This document shows positions 1 to 9,113 of a DNA stretch of 64,000 nt, piece by piece. The DNA comes from Haloimpatiens sp. FM7315. GTDB taxonomy: Bacteria; Bacillota; Clostridia; Clostridiales; Clostridiaceae. The notes under the pieces are model-generated. The model was given only the letters and a program-made list of their open reading frames with translations, ran no database searches and was not told the DNA's origin. A program made the translations under genes and the position numbers. How positions within the stretch are numbered: the stretch's first letter is position 1; each line of letters begins with the position of its first letter. The stretch covers positions 732,001 through 796,000 of the forward strand of contig JBGVUE010000001.1 in assembly GCA_041861885.1 (NCBI GenBank), written 5' to 3'.

Positions 1-124
1 GTCCTGCTAATAAAATAAATATACTTGCTCCTAAAGGATTGTTCTCGTAAGTCATGATTATTGATAAAACTCCACATACTAAGTTACCAAAAGTAAAAAT
101 GTTGGGTATAGCTGTTTTAGCCAT
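1..124 (-). CDS. pssA: CDP-diacylglycerol-serine O-phosphatidyltransferase, N-terminal part
   Basis: Only the first 41 codons lie in the window, read on the minus strand from an ATG at 122-124 with an AGGAGTG Shine-Dalgarno at 133-139. The peptide begins MAKTAIPNIFTFGNLVCGVL and runs into a hydrophobic segment. The N-I-F-T-x-G-N-x-x-C-G pattern before the first membrane helix is typical of PssA-type CDP-alcohol phosphatidyltransferases, which make phosphatidylserine at the membrane. The catalytic CDP-alcohol motif would lie beyond the window edge, so the call rests on the N-terminus. Another family member such as PgsA is less likely. Confidence 0.7.
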   Translation of the reverse strand, partial: MAKTAIPNIFTFGNLVCGVLSIIMTYENNPLGASIFILLAG

Positions 125-361
125 TAAAATATCACTCCTAAAAATTACCTATGTAAAATATAATAATTCTATTATACATCATATTACATATAAAATTAAT
201 AGATTATTAAATATTTAATAAAAAATTTATAATTATTTTAACTTGCATAAAATAATTATAAATATAAAATGAATTAGTTATTAAATATTGCCAAGTATAA
301 ATGTGAAGAAAAAACAAAGAATAATATACAAAGAATAATTTATTTATGGAGGTGCTTTGCT

Positions 362-790
362 ATGAAAATAAGAGAAGTAATGACTGGTGAAATAGCTAGT
401 GTAAATTATGAGGATACAGTAGAAAGAGCAGCTCAATTAATGAAAAGGTACAATATAGGTTCAGTTCCAATTTGCGATGGTGAAAAGGTAATTGGTATAG
501 TTACTGACAGGGACATAGCTCTAAGATCAGTTGCTGATGGTCAAAACGTCATGAGACAATGTGTAAGAGAGGTAATGTCAACAAATCCTGTTACCATATC
601 TCCTGATATGGATGTACACGAGGCTGCTAGGGTAATGAGTGAAAGACAAATAAGAAGATTACTAGTTGTGGAAGAAGGAAATTTAATTGGAATGATATCC
701 ATTGGAGATTTAGCAGTAGAGCCAAAGCTTTCGGATAATGCAGGAGAGGCTTTAAGCAGTATTTCTGAACCAGCATCACATAACATTTAG
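362..790 (+). CDS. Two-CBS-domain protein
   Basis: A 142-residue soluble protein made almost entirely of two CBS repeats, at about residues 1-60 and 70-125. Each has the usual pattern: MTGEIASVN or MSTNPVTIS, then the A-A-x-x-M helix, then GSVPICD or RRLLVVEE, then the G-(I/M)-(V/I)-(T/S)-I-x-D ending. Stand-alone CBS pairs bind adenine nucleotides and act as small energy-sensing regulators; the ligand here is unknown. The ATG at 362 follows GGAGGTG at 347-353. It is monocistronic, with a strong terminator 24 bp after the stop. The short acidic tail has no recognised motif. Confidence 0.88.
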   Translation: MKIREVMTGEIASVNYEDTVERAAQLMKRYNIGSVPICDGEKVIGIVTDRDIALRSVADGQNVMRQCVREVMSTNPVTISPDMDVHEAARVMSERQIRRLLVVEEGNLIGMISIGDLAVEPKLSDNAGEALSSISEPASHNI

Positions 791-813
791 AAATAAAATA
801 TAATTATTGTTTT

Positions 814-847
814 AATCCATAAGAATATACTTCTTATGGATTTTTTT
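814..847 (+). terminator. Intrinsic terminator of the CBS gene
   Basis: A perfect 12-bp stem (AATCCATAAGAA with TTCTTATGGATT) with a 4-nt loop is followed by a T run, 24 bp after the stop codon. Confidence 0.9.
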
Positions 848-976
848 CTAAATAGTATATTATTAATTATAAAATACGTATATAATATACAGGAGTAGAT
901 GTTAAAGTCTTAATTTTAGTTAAGACATAATATTAATATTGCTTATTAAAAATTTTTTTATTGGGAGAGAATAAGA

Positions 977-1867
977 ATGCAAAGGGTAAAATTTATATAC
1001 AATCCATATTCTGGAGAAAACACAATTGTTTCAGATATAGACAAAGTTATAAAAATACATCAAAAATATGGATATTCTGTTATACCTTATAGGATAAGTT
1101 TAGAGCATGAGGTAGAAGAAGCTTTTGAAGATTCAAATGAAAAATATGATTATATATTAGTAGCTGGTGGTGATGGAACTGTAGATAAGGTAGTAAATTG
1201 TATGAAGGAAAAAGACATTGATGTCCCTGTTGCAATACTACCTGTAGGAACTGCTAATGATTTTGCTAAATTAATAGATATGCCTTTGGATGTGGAAGAG
1301 GCCTGTGAGAAAATATTAAACAGTAAAGTTGATAATGTAGACCTTGGCAAGGTCAATGATAAGTACTTTTTAAATGTTGCTAGTACAGGTTTATTTACGG
1401 ATATATCACAAAAAACTGATTCAAATCTAAAAAATGCTATTGGCAAATTAGCATATTATGTAAAAGGACTAGAACAACTTCCTAAATTTAGAAAATTGGG
1501 AATTAAAGTTCAATCAAAAGAAATGAATTTTGATGGTGATATGTTTTTAATGCTGGTGTTTAATGGAAAAACTGCTGGAAATCTAAATTTAGCTTATAAA
1601 GCAGAGATAGATGACGGTCTTTTAGATGTAATTATAATAAAAGCAGGTATGATAAAAGATATGATACCTCTATTTATTAAAATAATGAAAGGGGAACATT
1701 TAGAAAGTGTAAATGGACTAATATATTTTAAAACTGAAAAATTACATATAGAATGCTTTGAGGACATAGTGACAGATATTGATGGAGAAAGAGGACCTGA
1801 TTTTCCTTTAGATGTTGAATGTGTTAGAAATGGATTGAAAATCCTAGGAATTAATAATAAGGAATAA
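977..1867 (+). CDS. Diacylglycerol kinase-family lipid kinase (YegS/DgkB type)
   Basis: A 296-residue protein of the DAGK catalytic family. It starts with the K-F-I-Y-N-P-x-S-G element (residues 4-13). The nucleotide-binding G-G-D-G-T-V is at about residues 64-69, followed by a P-V-G-T-A-N-D-F-A motif near 88-96. Late in the protein, DDGLLDVIII and DIDGERGP match the C-terminal beta domain. Family members phosphorylate diacylglycerol or related lipids and recycle them into phospholipid synthesis. The length is normal. The ATG at 977 has GGGAGAG at 963-969. The substrate cannot be read from sequence. A minus-strand pssA and a plsC elsewhere in the window are also phospholipid genes but are not in an operon with it. 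Confidence 0.88.
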   Translation: MQRVKFIYNPYSGENTIVSDIDKVIKIHQKYGYSVIPYRISLEHEVEEAFEDSNEKYDYILVAGGDGTVDKVVNCMKEKDIDVPVAILPVGTANDFAKLIDMPLDVEEACEKILNSKVDNVDLGKVNDKYFLNVASTGLFTDISQKTDSNLKNAIGKLAYYVKGLEQLPKFRKLGIKVQSKEMNFDGDMFLMLVFNGKTAGNLNLAYKAEIDDGLLDVIIIKAGMIKDMIPLFIKIMKGEHLESVNGLIYFKTEKLHIECFEDIVTDIDGERGPDFPLDVECVRNGLKILGINNKE

Positions 1868-1920
1868 AAATTTATAAAAATAAATATATATAGAATATAA
1901 TAATTTTAAAGGTGAGTTAT

Positions 1921-2550
1921 TTGAGATTTTCATATTTATTATTATTAATATTGATGTTTTATATAATTTTTAAGGGGTTTATTGTAAATAAAAATTCTCC
2001 AGTGAAAATAAAGACCCTAATTACATTTATATTTTTAGGGATGCTTTTAAAAAATATAGTTTTATTTATATTATTTATTTCAGATAATATTAGGTATTTA
2101 TATTTACTAAAATTTTACGCTAATTTAAATCTTGTATGTATACCAGTACTATTTTTAGTGATTATTGCGGTACTTTCTAGAGATAATAGAATTAGGTTTT
2201 CATATTTTTTCATTACTTTTGGTTTTTTTCTAGTTTTATATATTTTGCTTAATATAAAATATCCTTTAACTATACTTTTAAGTGATAATCTCGGTTATAT
2301 TCTAGTATTTAATAATAAAACTTTGGTTTATAGTATTCAATTAGTATTAAATTCTATTTATTTTATTTGTACAATACTTTTATTAAAGTACAAAAAGCGT
2401 GCTAGAAAGTTAATGTTTTTTTCTTGTATTATAGCTGCAATTGGGCTTTTTGAAGTTTTAATTGGATTTAATTGTGAAATATTAATTTCAAATATCTTTA
2501 TAACAGATTTTTGTGGCTTATACTTGGAGATTATATTTTGTTTAAATTAA
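1921..2550 (+). CDS. Integral membrane protein of unknown function
   Basis: A protein of about 209 residues with six or more hydrophobic segments spread along its whole length, split by short basic loops such as NKNSPVKIK and KYKKRARK. I do not recognise the family. I prefer the TTG at 1921, because AAAGGTGA (1908-1915) sits correctly upstream of it, whereas the in-frame GTG at 1912 falls inside that Shine-Dalgarno. The last codons overlap the 3' end of the convergent ygiQ reading frame. A terminator hairpin follows directly. No catalytic motif is visible, so a function would be a guess. Confidence 0.6.
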   Translation: MRFSYLLLLILMFYIIFKGFIVNKNSPVKIKTLITFIFLGMLLKNIVLFILFISDNIRYLYLLKFYANLNLVCIPVLFLVIIAVLSRDNRIRFSYFFITFGFFLVLYILLNIKYPLTILLSDNLGYILVFNNKTLVYSIQLVLNSIYFICTILLLKYKKRARKLMFFSCIIAAIGLFEVLIGFNCEILISNIFITDFCGLYLEIIFCLN

Positions 2551-4484
2551 GAAACAGAGCTGAAATTTAAAATTTAGCTCTGTTTTTTGATTTGCTTTTG
2601 AAATGTTTTTTTGAATGTTTTTATTTGTATTTAAATCTCCACTTTTGATTTCTTTTTTTGCCTTTTTCTTTTTGTGATTTCTAGTAGGATAAGGTGGTAT
2701 AAGGCAGCTGTCTTTTGAACCAATTAAATCTTCCCTATGAGCTTTAATCAAAGCTTCTTTTACTAAATTATAATTTTCAGGCTTTCTATATTGTAAAAGT
2801 GCTCTTTGCATATTTTTTTCATGTTGATTTTTTGGAACATATACAGTTTCATTAGTAATAGGGTTAATACCTGTATAATAAATTGTAGTTGATAAACTTC
2901 CAGGTGTTGGGTAGAAATCCTGAACTTGTTCAGGTATATAACCAAAATCTTTTATGTATAATGCAAGTTCAATGGCAGCATTAAGATCACTTCCAGGATG
3001 ACTTGACATCAAGTAAGGAACTAAATACTGTTCCTTTTTTACTTTTTTATTTATATCAAAGAATTTCTTTACAAATTTGTCGTAAACTTCTCTTGTAGGT
3101 TTGCCCATTTGTTTTAAAACTTTATCTGAAACATGTTCTGGAGCCACCTTTAATTGTCCGCTTACATGAAATTTACATAATTCTTCAAAAATGAGGTGTC
3201 TTTATCATGGATTAAGTAATCATATCTTATTCCAGAACGAATGAAAACTTTTTTAACACCAGGAATTTTTCTCATTTTTCTTAATAGATCTAAGTATTCT
3301 TTGTGGTCAATTATAAGGTTTTTACAGGGAGAGGGGAATAGGCAAAGTTTATTTTTACAAGTTCCAAGAGTTTCTTGCTTTTTACATGCTTTGTGTCTGA
3401 AATTTGCAGTAGGTCCCCCTACATCGTGTATATATCCTTTAAAATCATCAAAAGTTGTTAGGAGTTTTGCTTCATCTAAAATTGATTCTTGACTTCTATT
3501 TTGTATTACTCTGCCTTGATGAAAGGTAAGTGCACAAAAGGAACAAGAGCCAAAACATCCTCTTTGGCTTGTTATTGAAAATTTAACTTCCTTTATAGCA
3601 GGTATTCCTCCGTCTTTTTCATATACAGGGTGATAACTTCTTGCATAAGGTAGGTTGTAAACTACATCCATTTCCTTCTGTGTAAGTGGAACTTGAGGAG
3701 GATTTTGAACTATATATCTATTTCCATGCTTTTGAACTAAAGTTTTTCCGTTTATAGAGTCTTGTTCAAAATATTGGATTTTAAAACTTTTAGCATAGGC
3801 TATTTTATCCTCAGAAACTTCTTCAAAAGAGGGAGTTTCTATATAATTCTCCAAATTTTCTATGGAATTTGTGGAGTAAACAGAACCTCTTACAGTGGTC
3901 ATATTGCTTATTTCCATACCGTATTTAAGCAAGTTAGCAACTTCTACAACGGTTTTTTCTCCCATGCCATAAAGTAGTAAATCAGCCTTAGAGTCTAATA
4001 ATATACTCCTTCTAACTTTATCTTGCCAGTAATCATAGTGAGCAAATCTTCTTAAACTAGCTTCGATGCCACCTATTATAACAGTAGTGTTTTTATACGC
4101 TTCTCTAATTTTATTGGCGTATACAATAACGGCCCTATCAGGTCTGTAACCAGATTTTCCACCTGGTGAATAGAGATCATCGTGTCTTTTCTTTTTAGCT
4201 GCGGTGTAGTGATTTACCATTGAATCTATATTACCAGAGTTCACTAAAAACCCGTATTTTGGTTTTCCTAATTTTGTAAAGTCATCTGTTGTATTCCAAT
4301 CAGGCTGTGCTATAATTCCTAATGAAAAACCTTCACTTTCTAAAATTCTGCTTATAATTGCAGTACCAAAAGAAGGATGATCTACATATGCATCCCCTGT
4401 AACTATTATAAAATCAAGTTGATTTATTCCTCGTTCCTTCATGTCCTCTTTACTTATAGGTAAGAATTTTTTATTTATATTCAT
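2542..4484 (-). CDS. ygiQ: YgiQ-family radical SAM protein, frameshifted in this sequence
   Basis: Two adjacent minus-strand frames together give the roughly 645-residue UPF0313/YgiQ protein. The N-terminal part (from ATG 4484, with GGAGG just upstream) begins [19 protein letters not shown]. It carries the radical-SAM cluster motif G-C-F-G-S-C-S-F-C at about residues 315-323. The reading stops at 3162. It resumes one frame over with [10 protein letters not shown], as expected for this family. Adding one base to the A5 run at 3187-3191 (T5 on the coding strand) restores [20 protein letters not shown]. The last residues read through the terminator region, so the true C-terminus may differ. The substrate is unknown for the family. 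The shift is more likely a base-calling error than a real pseudogene. Confidence 0.85.
2553..2588 (+). terminator. Intrinsic terminator between convergent genes
   Basis: AACAGAGCT (2553-2561) pairs with AGCTCTGTT (2576-2584), with an AAATTT/AAATT extension inside, followed by six T. It ends the plus-strand membrane gene and lies in the 3' end of minus-strand ygiQ. Confidence 0.85.
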
Positions 4485-4688
4485 AAATTTCCTCCAAATA
4501 TAAAGCTAATAATAAAAGTATACAATTATTAATATTAACACAAGTACATCTTAATATTAAGCAAAAATAAAATGTTTTTTAAAAAAATATTCTTTTATTT
4601 TAATACTTACTAAATAAATTCTAAAAATAAGGTTGCATTTTATAAAATTTATAATATAATTATAATGTAAGAGATAATTTAATATCTA

Positions 4689-4871
4689 ATTTGTTAGGTG
4701 AGGCTCCTATATAGATACACGCTACTGCCCGGAAACATCGAGAGATGCCAATGGGTCAACAGGTACTACCGAGATCAAGGTTTTACTTAATGTAGCTGGA
4801 TTTTGATAATCTAAAGCTATATAGTGCTAAAGCTCGTACAGAGGTTATATTTGCATGAGAAGAGCCTAAGT
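4689..4871 (+). promoter_or_regulatory. M-box (ykoK) Mg2+ riboswitch
   Basis: The leader contains the conserved M-box blocks in order: GTTAGGTGAGGCTCCT at the 5' end, GCTACTGCCCGGAAACATCG, GATGCCAATGGGTCAACAGG, GCTGGATTTTGATAATC, and near the 3' end TGCATGAGAAGAGCCTAA. The closing helix pairs TTAGG near the 5' end with CCTAA at 4865-4869. In this class, Mg2+ binding compacts the RNA and favours termination. It precedes the MgtE_N/CBS gene. Confidence 0.93.
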
Positions 4872-4882
4872 GCTCTTTTTTT
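4859..4882 (+). terminator. Expression-platform terminator of the M-box
   Basis: AAGAGC (4860-4865) pairs with GCTCTT (4872-4877), followed by a T run. The left arm overlaps the 3' strand of the aptamer closing region, so the two structures compete. Confidence 0.8.
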
Positions 4883-4929
4883 ATTTATTTAAAAATATAA
4901 ATATATTCAAAAAGGTGGTGAGTTTACAA

Positions 4930-5085
4930 ATGGAGGGTGAGCCTCAATTGCCGGCGGCTATTTATAAGAAATTAAAAAATAATATAATAGAAACATTTGT
5001 GGAAACCCATAGGATGCTTTTTCGTAAGAAAATAATTAATTTATGTGAATTAATGAATTTTCTTAGGCAAAAACATCCTATGTGA
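4930..5085 (+). CDS. Possible 51-residue leader peptide between M-box and the MgtE_N gene
   Basis: An ATG at 4930 (or an in-frame GTG at 4918) follows AAGGTGGTGAG and opens a 51-codon frame starting MEGEPQLPAAIYKKLKN. The peptide is basic, with no signal sequence and no family I recognise. Its second half is encoded by the long inverted repeat at 5008-5082, which argues that the DNA or RNA structure is what is conserved, not the peptide. A small real gene remains possible because the Shine-Dalgarno is good. Confidence 0.25.
   Translation: MEGEPQLPAAIYKKLKNNIIETFVETHRMLFRKKIINLCELMNFLRQKHPM
5008..5082. repeat. Long imperfect inverted repeat in the MgtE_N leader
   Basis: CATAGGATG (5008-5016) pairs with CATCCTATG (5074-5082). 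Further pairing blocks inside are TTTTT/AAAAA, TAAGAAAAT/ATTTTCTTA and ATTAATT/AATTAAT, around a short central loop. There is no T run after it. Confidence 0.7.
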
Positions 5086-5097
5086 AAAGGTAAATAA

Positions 5098-5136
5098 CTA
5101 AACTTTAAATAGAATTAATTCTGTTTAGCTTTTTTA
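5098..5136 (+). terminator. Second terminator-like hairpin upstream of the MgtE_N gene
   Basis: CTAAAC (5098-5103) pairs with GTTTAG (5123-5128), with an AGAAT/ATTCT inner stem and a bulge on the left arm, followed by C and six T. It would end M-box read-through before the coding region. Confidence 0.6.
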
Positions 5137-5202
5137 GCTATAGAATTTATTAAAGGTTTACTATTTTTCATAAATGTTTCTTTAAATGCGGGAGGGATAT
5201 TT

Positions 5203-6464
5203 ATGGAAAAAGTAGTTAAATTATATCTAAGCGATATATTAAACAAAAAGATAGTAGATGAGTTTGGTGATGTAGTCGGAAGACTTAAAGATGTTTATGT
5301 CACTACAGAGCAAGGATATCCCAGGGTTATTGGTTATAAAGTAAAAGTAAACAGAGAAATTTTCAATTATGAATTTAGGAAAATTGATTATATGAAGGAC
5401 TCAGGAAAGATAATTATAAAAGTACAAGGAGTTATGGAGATAATACCAAGAAAATATTCCTATTTGCTTTCGGAAAATCTTCTAAATAAAAAAATAGTGG
5501 ACATAAACGGAAAAAAAGTTATAAAAGTATATGATTTGACTTTATTTCAAACTTTTGCGGAAACAAAGGTAATTGCAGTAACCTCTGGTGTATTGTCTTT
5601 AGCTAGGAGAATCAAAATTCAATCCTTCGTAAAAGGGATTTATAAACTTTTTAAATGCAACCCTATAGAGGATATTGTTCTTTGGGAAAGTGTTGAATCT
5701 CTAGAGATGATAGACAATAATTTAAAGCTTTCAGTTCCTTATGAGAAATTATCAAAACTGCATCCTGCAGATATAGCGGATATATTAGAAGATCTTGATA
5801 CTGATGATAGAAAGAAAGTATTTGAAAATCTAGAAAAAGATTTAGCTGCAGACACACTAGAAGAAGTAGAGCATGATGTTCAGGTAGATATTTTAAAAAA
5901 TATGAATAATTTTAAAATAAGAGAAGTACTAGATAATATGCCAAATGACGAGATAGCAGATATGCTTTTGGATATGCAAGAAGAAGATAAAGAAAAGGTG
6001 CTTTTGAATTTACCTAAAGAAGATGAAGAAGAAGTAAGGGATTTAATGAAGTATGAAGAGGAAACTGTTGGAAGTATAATGAATAAAGATTTTATAGCAT
6101 TTAATGTAAATATAACAACAGAGGAAACAATAGAATTACTGAGGGAAACTAAACCAGAGGAAGAAAGTATATATAATATCTATTTAATAGATGAACTAGA
6201 AAAACTTCAAGGAATAGTGTCATTAGTAGATTTGGTTACCAGTTCACCAAAAAAAGACTTGAAGATATAATGAATTCAGATGTTGTGAAGATAATAGATA
6301 CTGATAGTATAGATAAGGCAGTTGAGTATGCTATAAAATATGATTTGTTATCTATACCTGTAGTGGATGATAAAGAAAAATTATGTGGTACAGTTGTTAT
6401 AAATGATATTCTTGATGAAGTTGCAGAAGGAAAATTCAAGAGAAAATTAAAAAAAGTAGTGTAA
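5203..6464 (+). CDS. PRC-barrel/MgtE N-domain/CBS protein without transporter domain, frameshifted
   Basis: A reassembled soluble protein of about 420 residues. Residues 1-75 and roughly 85-140 look like two PRC-barrel repeats (LSDILNKKIVDEFGDVVG and LSENLLNKKIVDINGKKV). Residues 190-290 are an MgtE N-terminal superhelical domain (KLHPADIADILEDL). A CBS pair follows. The membrane part of MgtE is absent. The first frame stops at 6270. Adding one A to the A7 run at 6249-6255 joins it to the second CBS half as SSPKKRLEDIMNSDVV. MgtE_N and CBS domains sense Mg2+ in MgtE, and the upstream M-box fits a Mg2+ role. Such proteins often sit beside a metal transporter, but here sleB follows. ATG at 5203 has GGGAGGG upstream. 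Confidence 0.85.
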
Positions 6465-6473
6465 AATATTAAG

Positions 6474-6545
6474 CCCTTGTGTTTAATTTTAAGTGTTATT
6501 TTAAGTTTATTTAGCATTTAATATTGAATACAGGGGATTTTTTTT
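6474..6545 (+). terminator. Terminator after the MgtE_N gene
   Basis: CCCTTGT (6474-6480) pairs with ACAGGGG (6530-6536), and TTTAAT with ATTGAA inside, across a long AT-rich loop. Eight T follow at 6538-6545. Confidence 0.6.
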
Positions 6546-6614
6546 CAATTATGTATTATTTTCAATTATAAGCACAAAATAAAATCACTAGAAATTTTAA
6601 AGGGGTGCTTAAAA

Positions 6615-7313
6615 TTGAGAAAAGAATTTAAAAATAGAATGATAGTCTGTTTAATTAGTATTTTTCTCACATATTCATACACTTATGCTATTGTAGGAGA
6701 ATATAGTGGCATAGTGAAAACAGAAGCTTACTATTATGGGTCGAGAGCAGATATAATATATAAGGTTCAATATAATTTAAAGAAATGGGGATATTTTAAA
6801 GGAGAAATTGATGGTATATATGGCTATCAAACCTACACTGCGGTTAAATCTTTTCAAAGCAAAAATGGATTGAAGGCAGATGGGATAATAGGGGATAGAA
6901 CCTTAGCGGCTTTAGGATTAGCAACTAAAGCTGTATCCTCTTCAAGTAGTAATAATACAAATAACCAAAATGTAGATCTTTTAGCAAGGCTTATAAATGG
7001 AGAGGCAAGAGGTGAACCCTATGAAGGTCAAGTTGCAGTAGGAGCAGTGGTTTTAAATAGAGTTAGAAATCCAGAATTTCCATCTACTGTTGCAGGGGTT
7101 ATATATCAGCCAGGAGCATTTACAGCAATTGTAGATGGGCAAATAAATGCCAAAATAGAGCCCAATTCTATAAAAGCCGCAAGAGATGCTTTAAATGGCT
7201 GGGATCCTTCTGGTGGGGCTATATACTATTATAATCCCGCTAAAACAACAAACAAATGGATATGGTCAAGGCCTCTTATAAAAATTATTGGAAAGCATAG
7301 ATTTTGTAGGTAG
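6615..7313 (+). CDS. sleB: Spore cortex-lytic enzyme SleB
   Basis: A 232-residue exported cortex-lytic enzyme. The hydrophobic N-terminus (about residues 9-26, MIVCLISIFLTYSYTYA) is a signal peptide or anchor. Residues 45-105 form a peptidoglycan-binding domain (VQYNLKKWGYFKGEIDGIYG). Residues about 122-232 are the cell wall hydrolase 2 catalytic domain, with LINGEARGEPYEGQVAVGAV carrying the expected catalytic Glu. SleB is a muramic-delta-lactam-specific lytic transglycosylase that degrades cortex during germination. It marks the organism as a spore former. The TTG at 6615 is set by AGGGGTG at 6600-6606. In other species ypeB often follows, but here cysE does, so the protein stands alone. 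Confidence 0.93.
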   Translation: MRKEFKNRMIVCLISIFLTYSYTYAIVGEYSGIVKTEAYYYGSRADIIYKVQYNLKKWGYFKGEIDGIYGYQTYTAVKSFQSKNGLKADGIIGDRTLAALGLATKAVSSSSSNNTNNQNVDLLARLINGEARGEPYEGQVAVGAVVLNRVRNPEFPSTVAGVIYQPGAFTAIVDGQINAKIEPNSIKAARDALNGWDPSGGAIYYYNPAKTTNKWIWSRPLIKIIGKHRFCR

Positions 7314-7335
7314 TTAAATGGAAAATATAAGTATG

Positions 7336-7364
7336 TTGACAATATTAGCGTATGCTAATATAAT
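7336..7364 (+). promoter_or_regulatory. Consensus sigma-A promoter for cysE
   Basis: TTGACA at 7336-7341, a 17-bp spacer, then TATAAT at 7359-7364: a perfect housekeeping promoter. Transcription would start near 7371 and leave a leader of about 170 nt before cysE. Confidence 0.85.
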
Positions 7365-7410
7365 CTTAATATAATTCATAGTAAAACAATCGGATATAAA
7401 ATTATAATTG

Positions 7411-7496
7411 CTTAAGGTTATGTCAAAAAACATAAATGTGAATACTATATATTATATATTATTCATATTTATGTTTGATGAATATATAACCTTAAG
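7411..7496 (+). promoter_or_regulatory. Large leader hairpin upstream of cysE
   Basis: CTTAAGGTTAT (7411-7421) and ATAACCTTAAG (7486-7496) are perfect 11-bp arms. Inside, AAACATAAAT (7428-7437) pairs with ATTTATGTTT (7467-7476), and GAATA with TATTC. TTTTATATAT follows the right arm, so it could be a weak terminator or attenuator. No T-box or S-box motif is visible. Confidence 0.6.
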
Positions 7497-7543
7497 TTTT
7501 ATATATCTTTTGGACAAGCATTTTATTTTGGAGGAGGTCTAAA

Positions 7544-8055
7544 TTGTTTAGATATTTAGCATACGAATTAGATAACGTTATGAAAAATGATCCAGCAGCT
7601 AGAAACAGATTAGAAGTTTTTTTATTATATCCTTGTGTTCACGCAATAATTAATCATAGAATAGCACATTTTTTTATAGATTTAAATTTTATTTTATATC
7701 CAGATTAATTTCACAGATATCAAGGTTTTTTACAGGCATAGAAATTCATCCAGGGGCAAAAATAGGAAAAGGCTTATTTATAGATCACGGCATGGGTGTT
7801 GTCATAGGGGAAACTGCGGAAGTTGGAGATAATGTGGTTTTGTATCATGGAGTGACCTTAGGGGGCACTGGAAAAGATAAAGGTAAAAGGCACCCAACTG
7901 TTGGAAATAATGTAATTATAGGAAGTGGTGCAAAAGTTTTGGGACCTATAAATGTTGGTGATAATGTAAAGATAGGCGCTAATGCAGTAGTACTAAGAGA
8001 CATTCCAAATGATACTACAGCAGTTGGAATACCAGCAAGAATAATATATAAATAG
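7544..8055 (+). CDS. cysE: Serine O-acetyltransferase, frameshifted in this sequence
   Basis: Serine acetyltransferase makes O-acetylserine for cysteine synthesis. The TTG at 7544 has GGAGGAGG at 7530-7537 and opens [20 protein letters not shown], a CysE/EpsC N-terminus. The frame breaks at the T7 run 7669-7675. Adding one T restores [19 protein letters not shown], then [12 protein letters not shown]. The left-handed beta-helix follows, with [26 protein letters not shown] and GKRHPTVG. The total is about 170 residues, the short Firmicute form. In other clostridia it often precedes cysS or cysK, but here a plsC-like gene follows. The strong promoter and structured leader suggest leader control. 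Confidence 0.9.
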
Positions 8056-8236
8056 AATGATAGACCGTAAAAACCTTTTATAATAGACTTTTACTGACTT
8101 TCCACTTATAATATATTTGTAGGGTAATGTATAAATATATTTTAAAGCTTTTAAAACAGGGGGCTTTAGAAATGCTAGTTCTACCAAAAGGCTAGATGTA
8201 TTAGTAGTTAGAACAATTTAAAGGAAGGTGGAAAGT

Positions 8237-8947
8237 TTGATATCCCAGTTTATGATGAAATTAATAAATGTTTTACCAGATAGTTTAATTGCATATTTGT
8301 CTAAAAAAATTCTACGCAGTTATATTGATAAATATGCTGATATAAATGTACAGGGAATGGAAAAATTAAGCGGAATTAGTGGACCTGTATTATTTGTAAG
8401 TAATCATTTAAGTAATTCTGATGGATTAGTTTTAAATAAAGTATTAAAGGATAAAGATGTGATTTTTGTTGCAGGTATAAAATTAGGTAAAAATAAACTC
8501 ACAAAACTAGGAATGCACGCAGTGAAAAACATACCCATAAAACCAAATTCAGCAGATAAGGAAGCTATTTCAACAGTAGTAAAGACATTAAAGAGCGGAA
8601 AAAATATTTTGATATTTCCTGAAGGAACTAGAAGTAGAACAGCCTCAATGATAGAGGGGAAAAGCGGAACGTATCTCATTGCAAAAATGGCAAAAGTTCC
8701 AATAATTCCTATAGGTTTATGGGGCACCGAGAAGTTATTACCTATAAGCACAAAAGATATGGCCATGGAAAAATTTCAGTATGCCAAAGTTAATGTAAAT
8801 ATAGGGAACGCTATATCTATTCCCAAAATTAATGAGGGTGAAGATAAGAAAGAGTACAGAAAAAGAGCTATGGATCATATTATGATTAGCATAGCAAAGC
8901 TAATTCCTAAGAATTACAGAGGAGAATTTGAAGATAAGATTAAATAA
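8237..8947 (+). CDS. 1-acyl-sn-glycerol-3-phosphate acyltransferase (PlsC family)
   Basis: A protein of about 236 residues with the acyltransferase signatures. Block I is N-H-L-S-N-S-D near residue 56, an H-x4-D catalytic pair. Block III is F-P-E-G-T-R-S-R near residue 130. V-P-I-I-P-I-G-L follows as block IV. The family acylates lysophosphatidate at the membrane to give phosphatidate. I choose TTG 8237, with GGAAGGTGG at 8223-8231, over the GTG at 8228 that lies within the ribosome-binding site. It follows cysE by about 180 bp that contain no gene I can support, and it ends in its own terminator. Substrate preference cannot be read. Confidence 0.88.
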   Translation: MISQFMMKLINVLPDSLIAYLSKKILRSYIDKYADINVQGMEKLSGISGPVLFVSNHLSNSDGLVLNKVLKDKDVIFVAGIKLGKNKLTKLGMHAVKNIPIKPNSADKEAISTVVKTLKSGKNILIFPEGTRSRTASMIEGKSGTYLIAKMAKVPIIPIGLWGTEKLLPISTKDMAMEKFQYAKVNVNIGNAISIPKINEGEDKKEYRKRAMDHIMISIAKLIPKNYRGEFEDKIK

Positions 8948-8957
8948 AGTTGATTTA

Positions 8958-9009
8958 AAAATACCCTATAGAATAGACACTATAATAAAGTCTATTATGT
9001 AGGGTATTT
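8958..9009 (+). terminator. Hairpin after plsC-like gene
   Basis: AAATACCCTA (8958-8967) pairs with TAGGGTATTT (9000-9009), and AATAGAC with GTCTATT inside. The T tract is short, so termination may be partial. Confidence 0.7.
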
Positions 9010-9113
9010 CAAATATTGAAAGATATTTTAAAAGAAAATATATGATATAAACTAATATAAAATAGGAGTTGTTTTATTATTAATTAAATATTAGTTTTAA
9101 GAGGGGAGAAGCT

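Noticed and set aside
2763-2945. Minus-strand reading frames overlapping ygiQ and many similar antisense frames
   Set aside because: They are shadows of real genes, lack ribosome-binding sites and have no family similarity.
7411-7496. T-box or S-box on cysE
   Set aside because: No T-box AGGGTGG-type motif and no S-box core is present; only a hairpin is visible.
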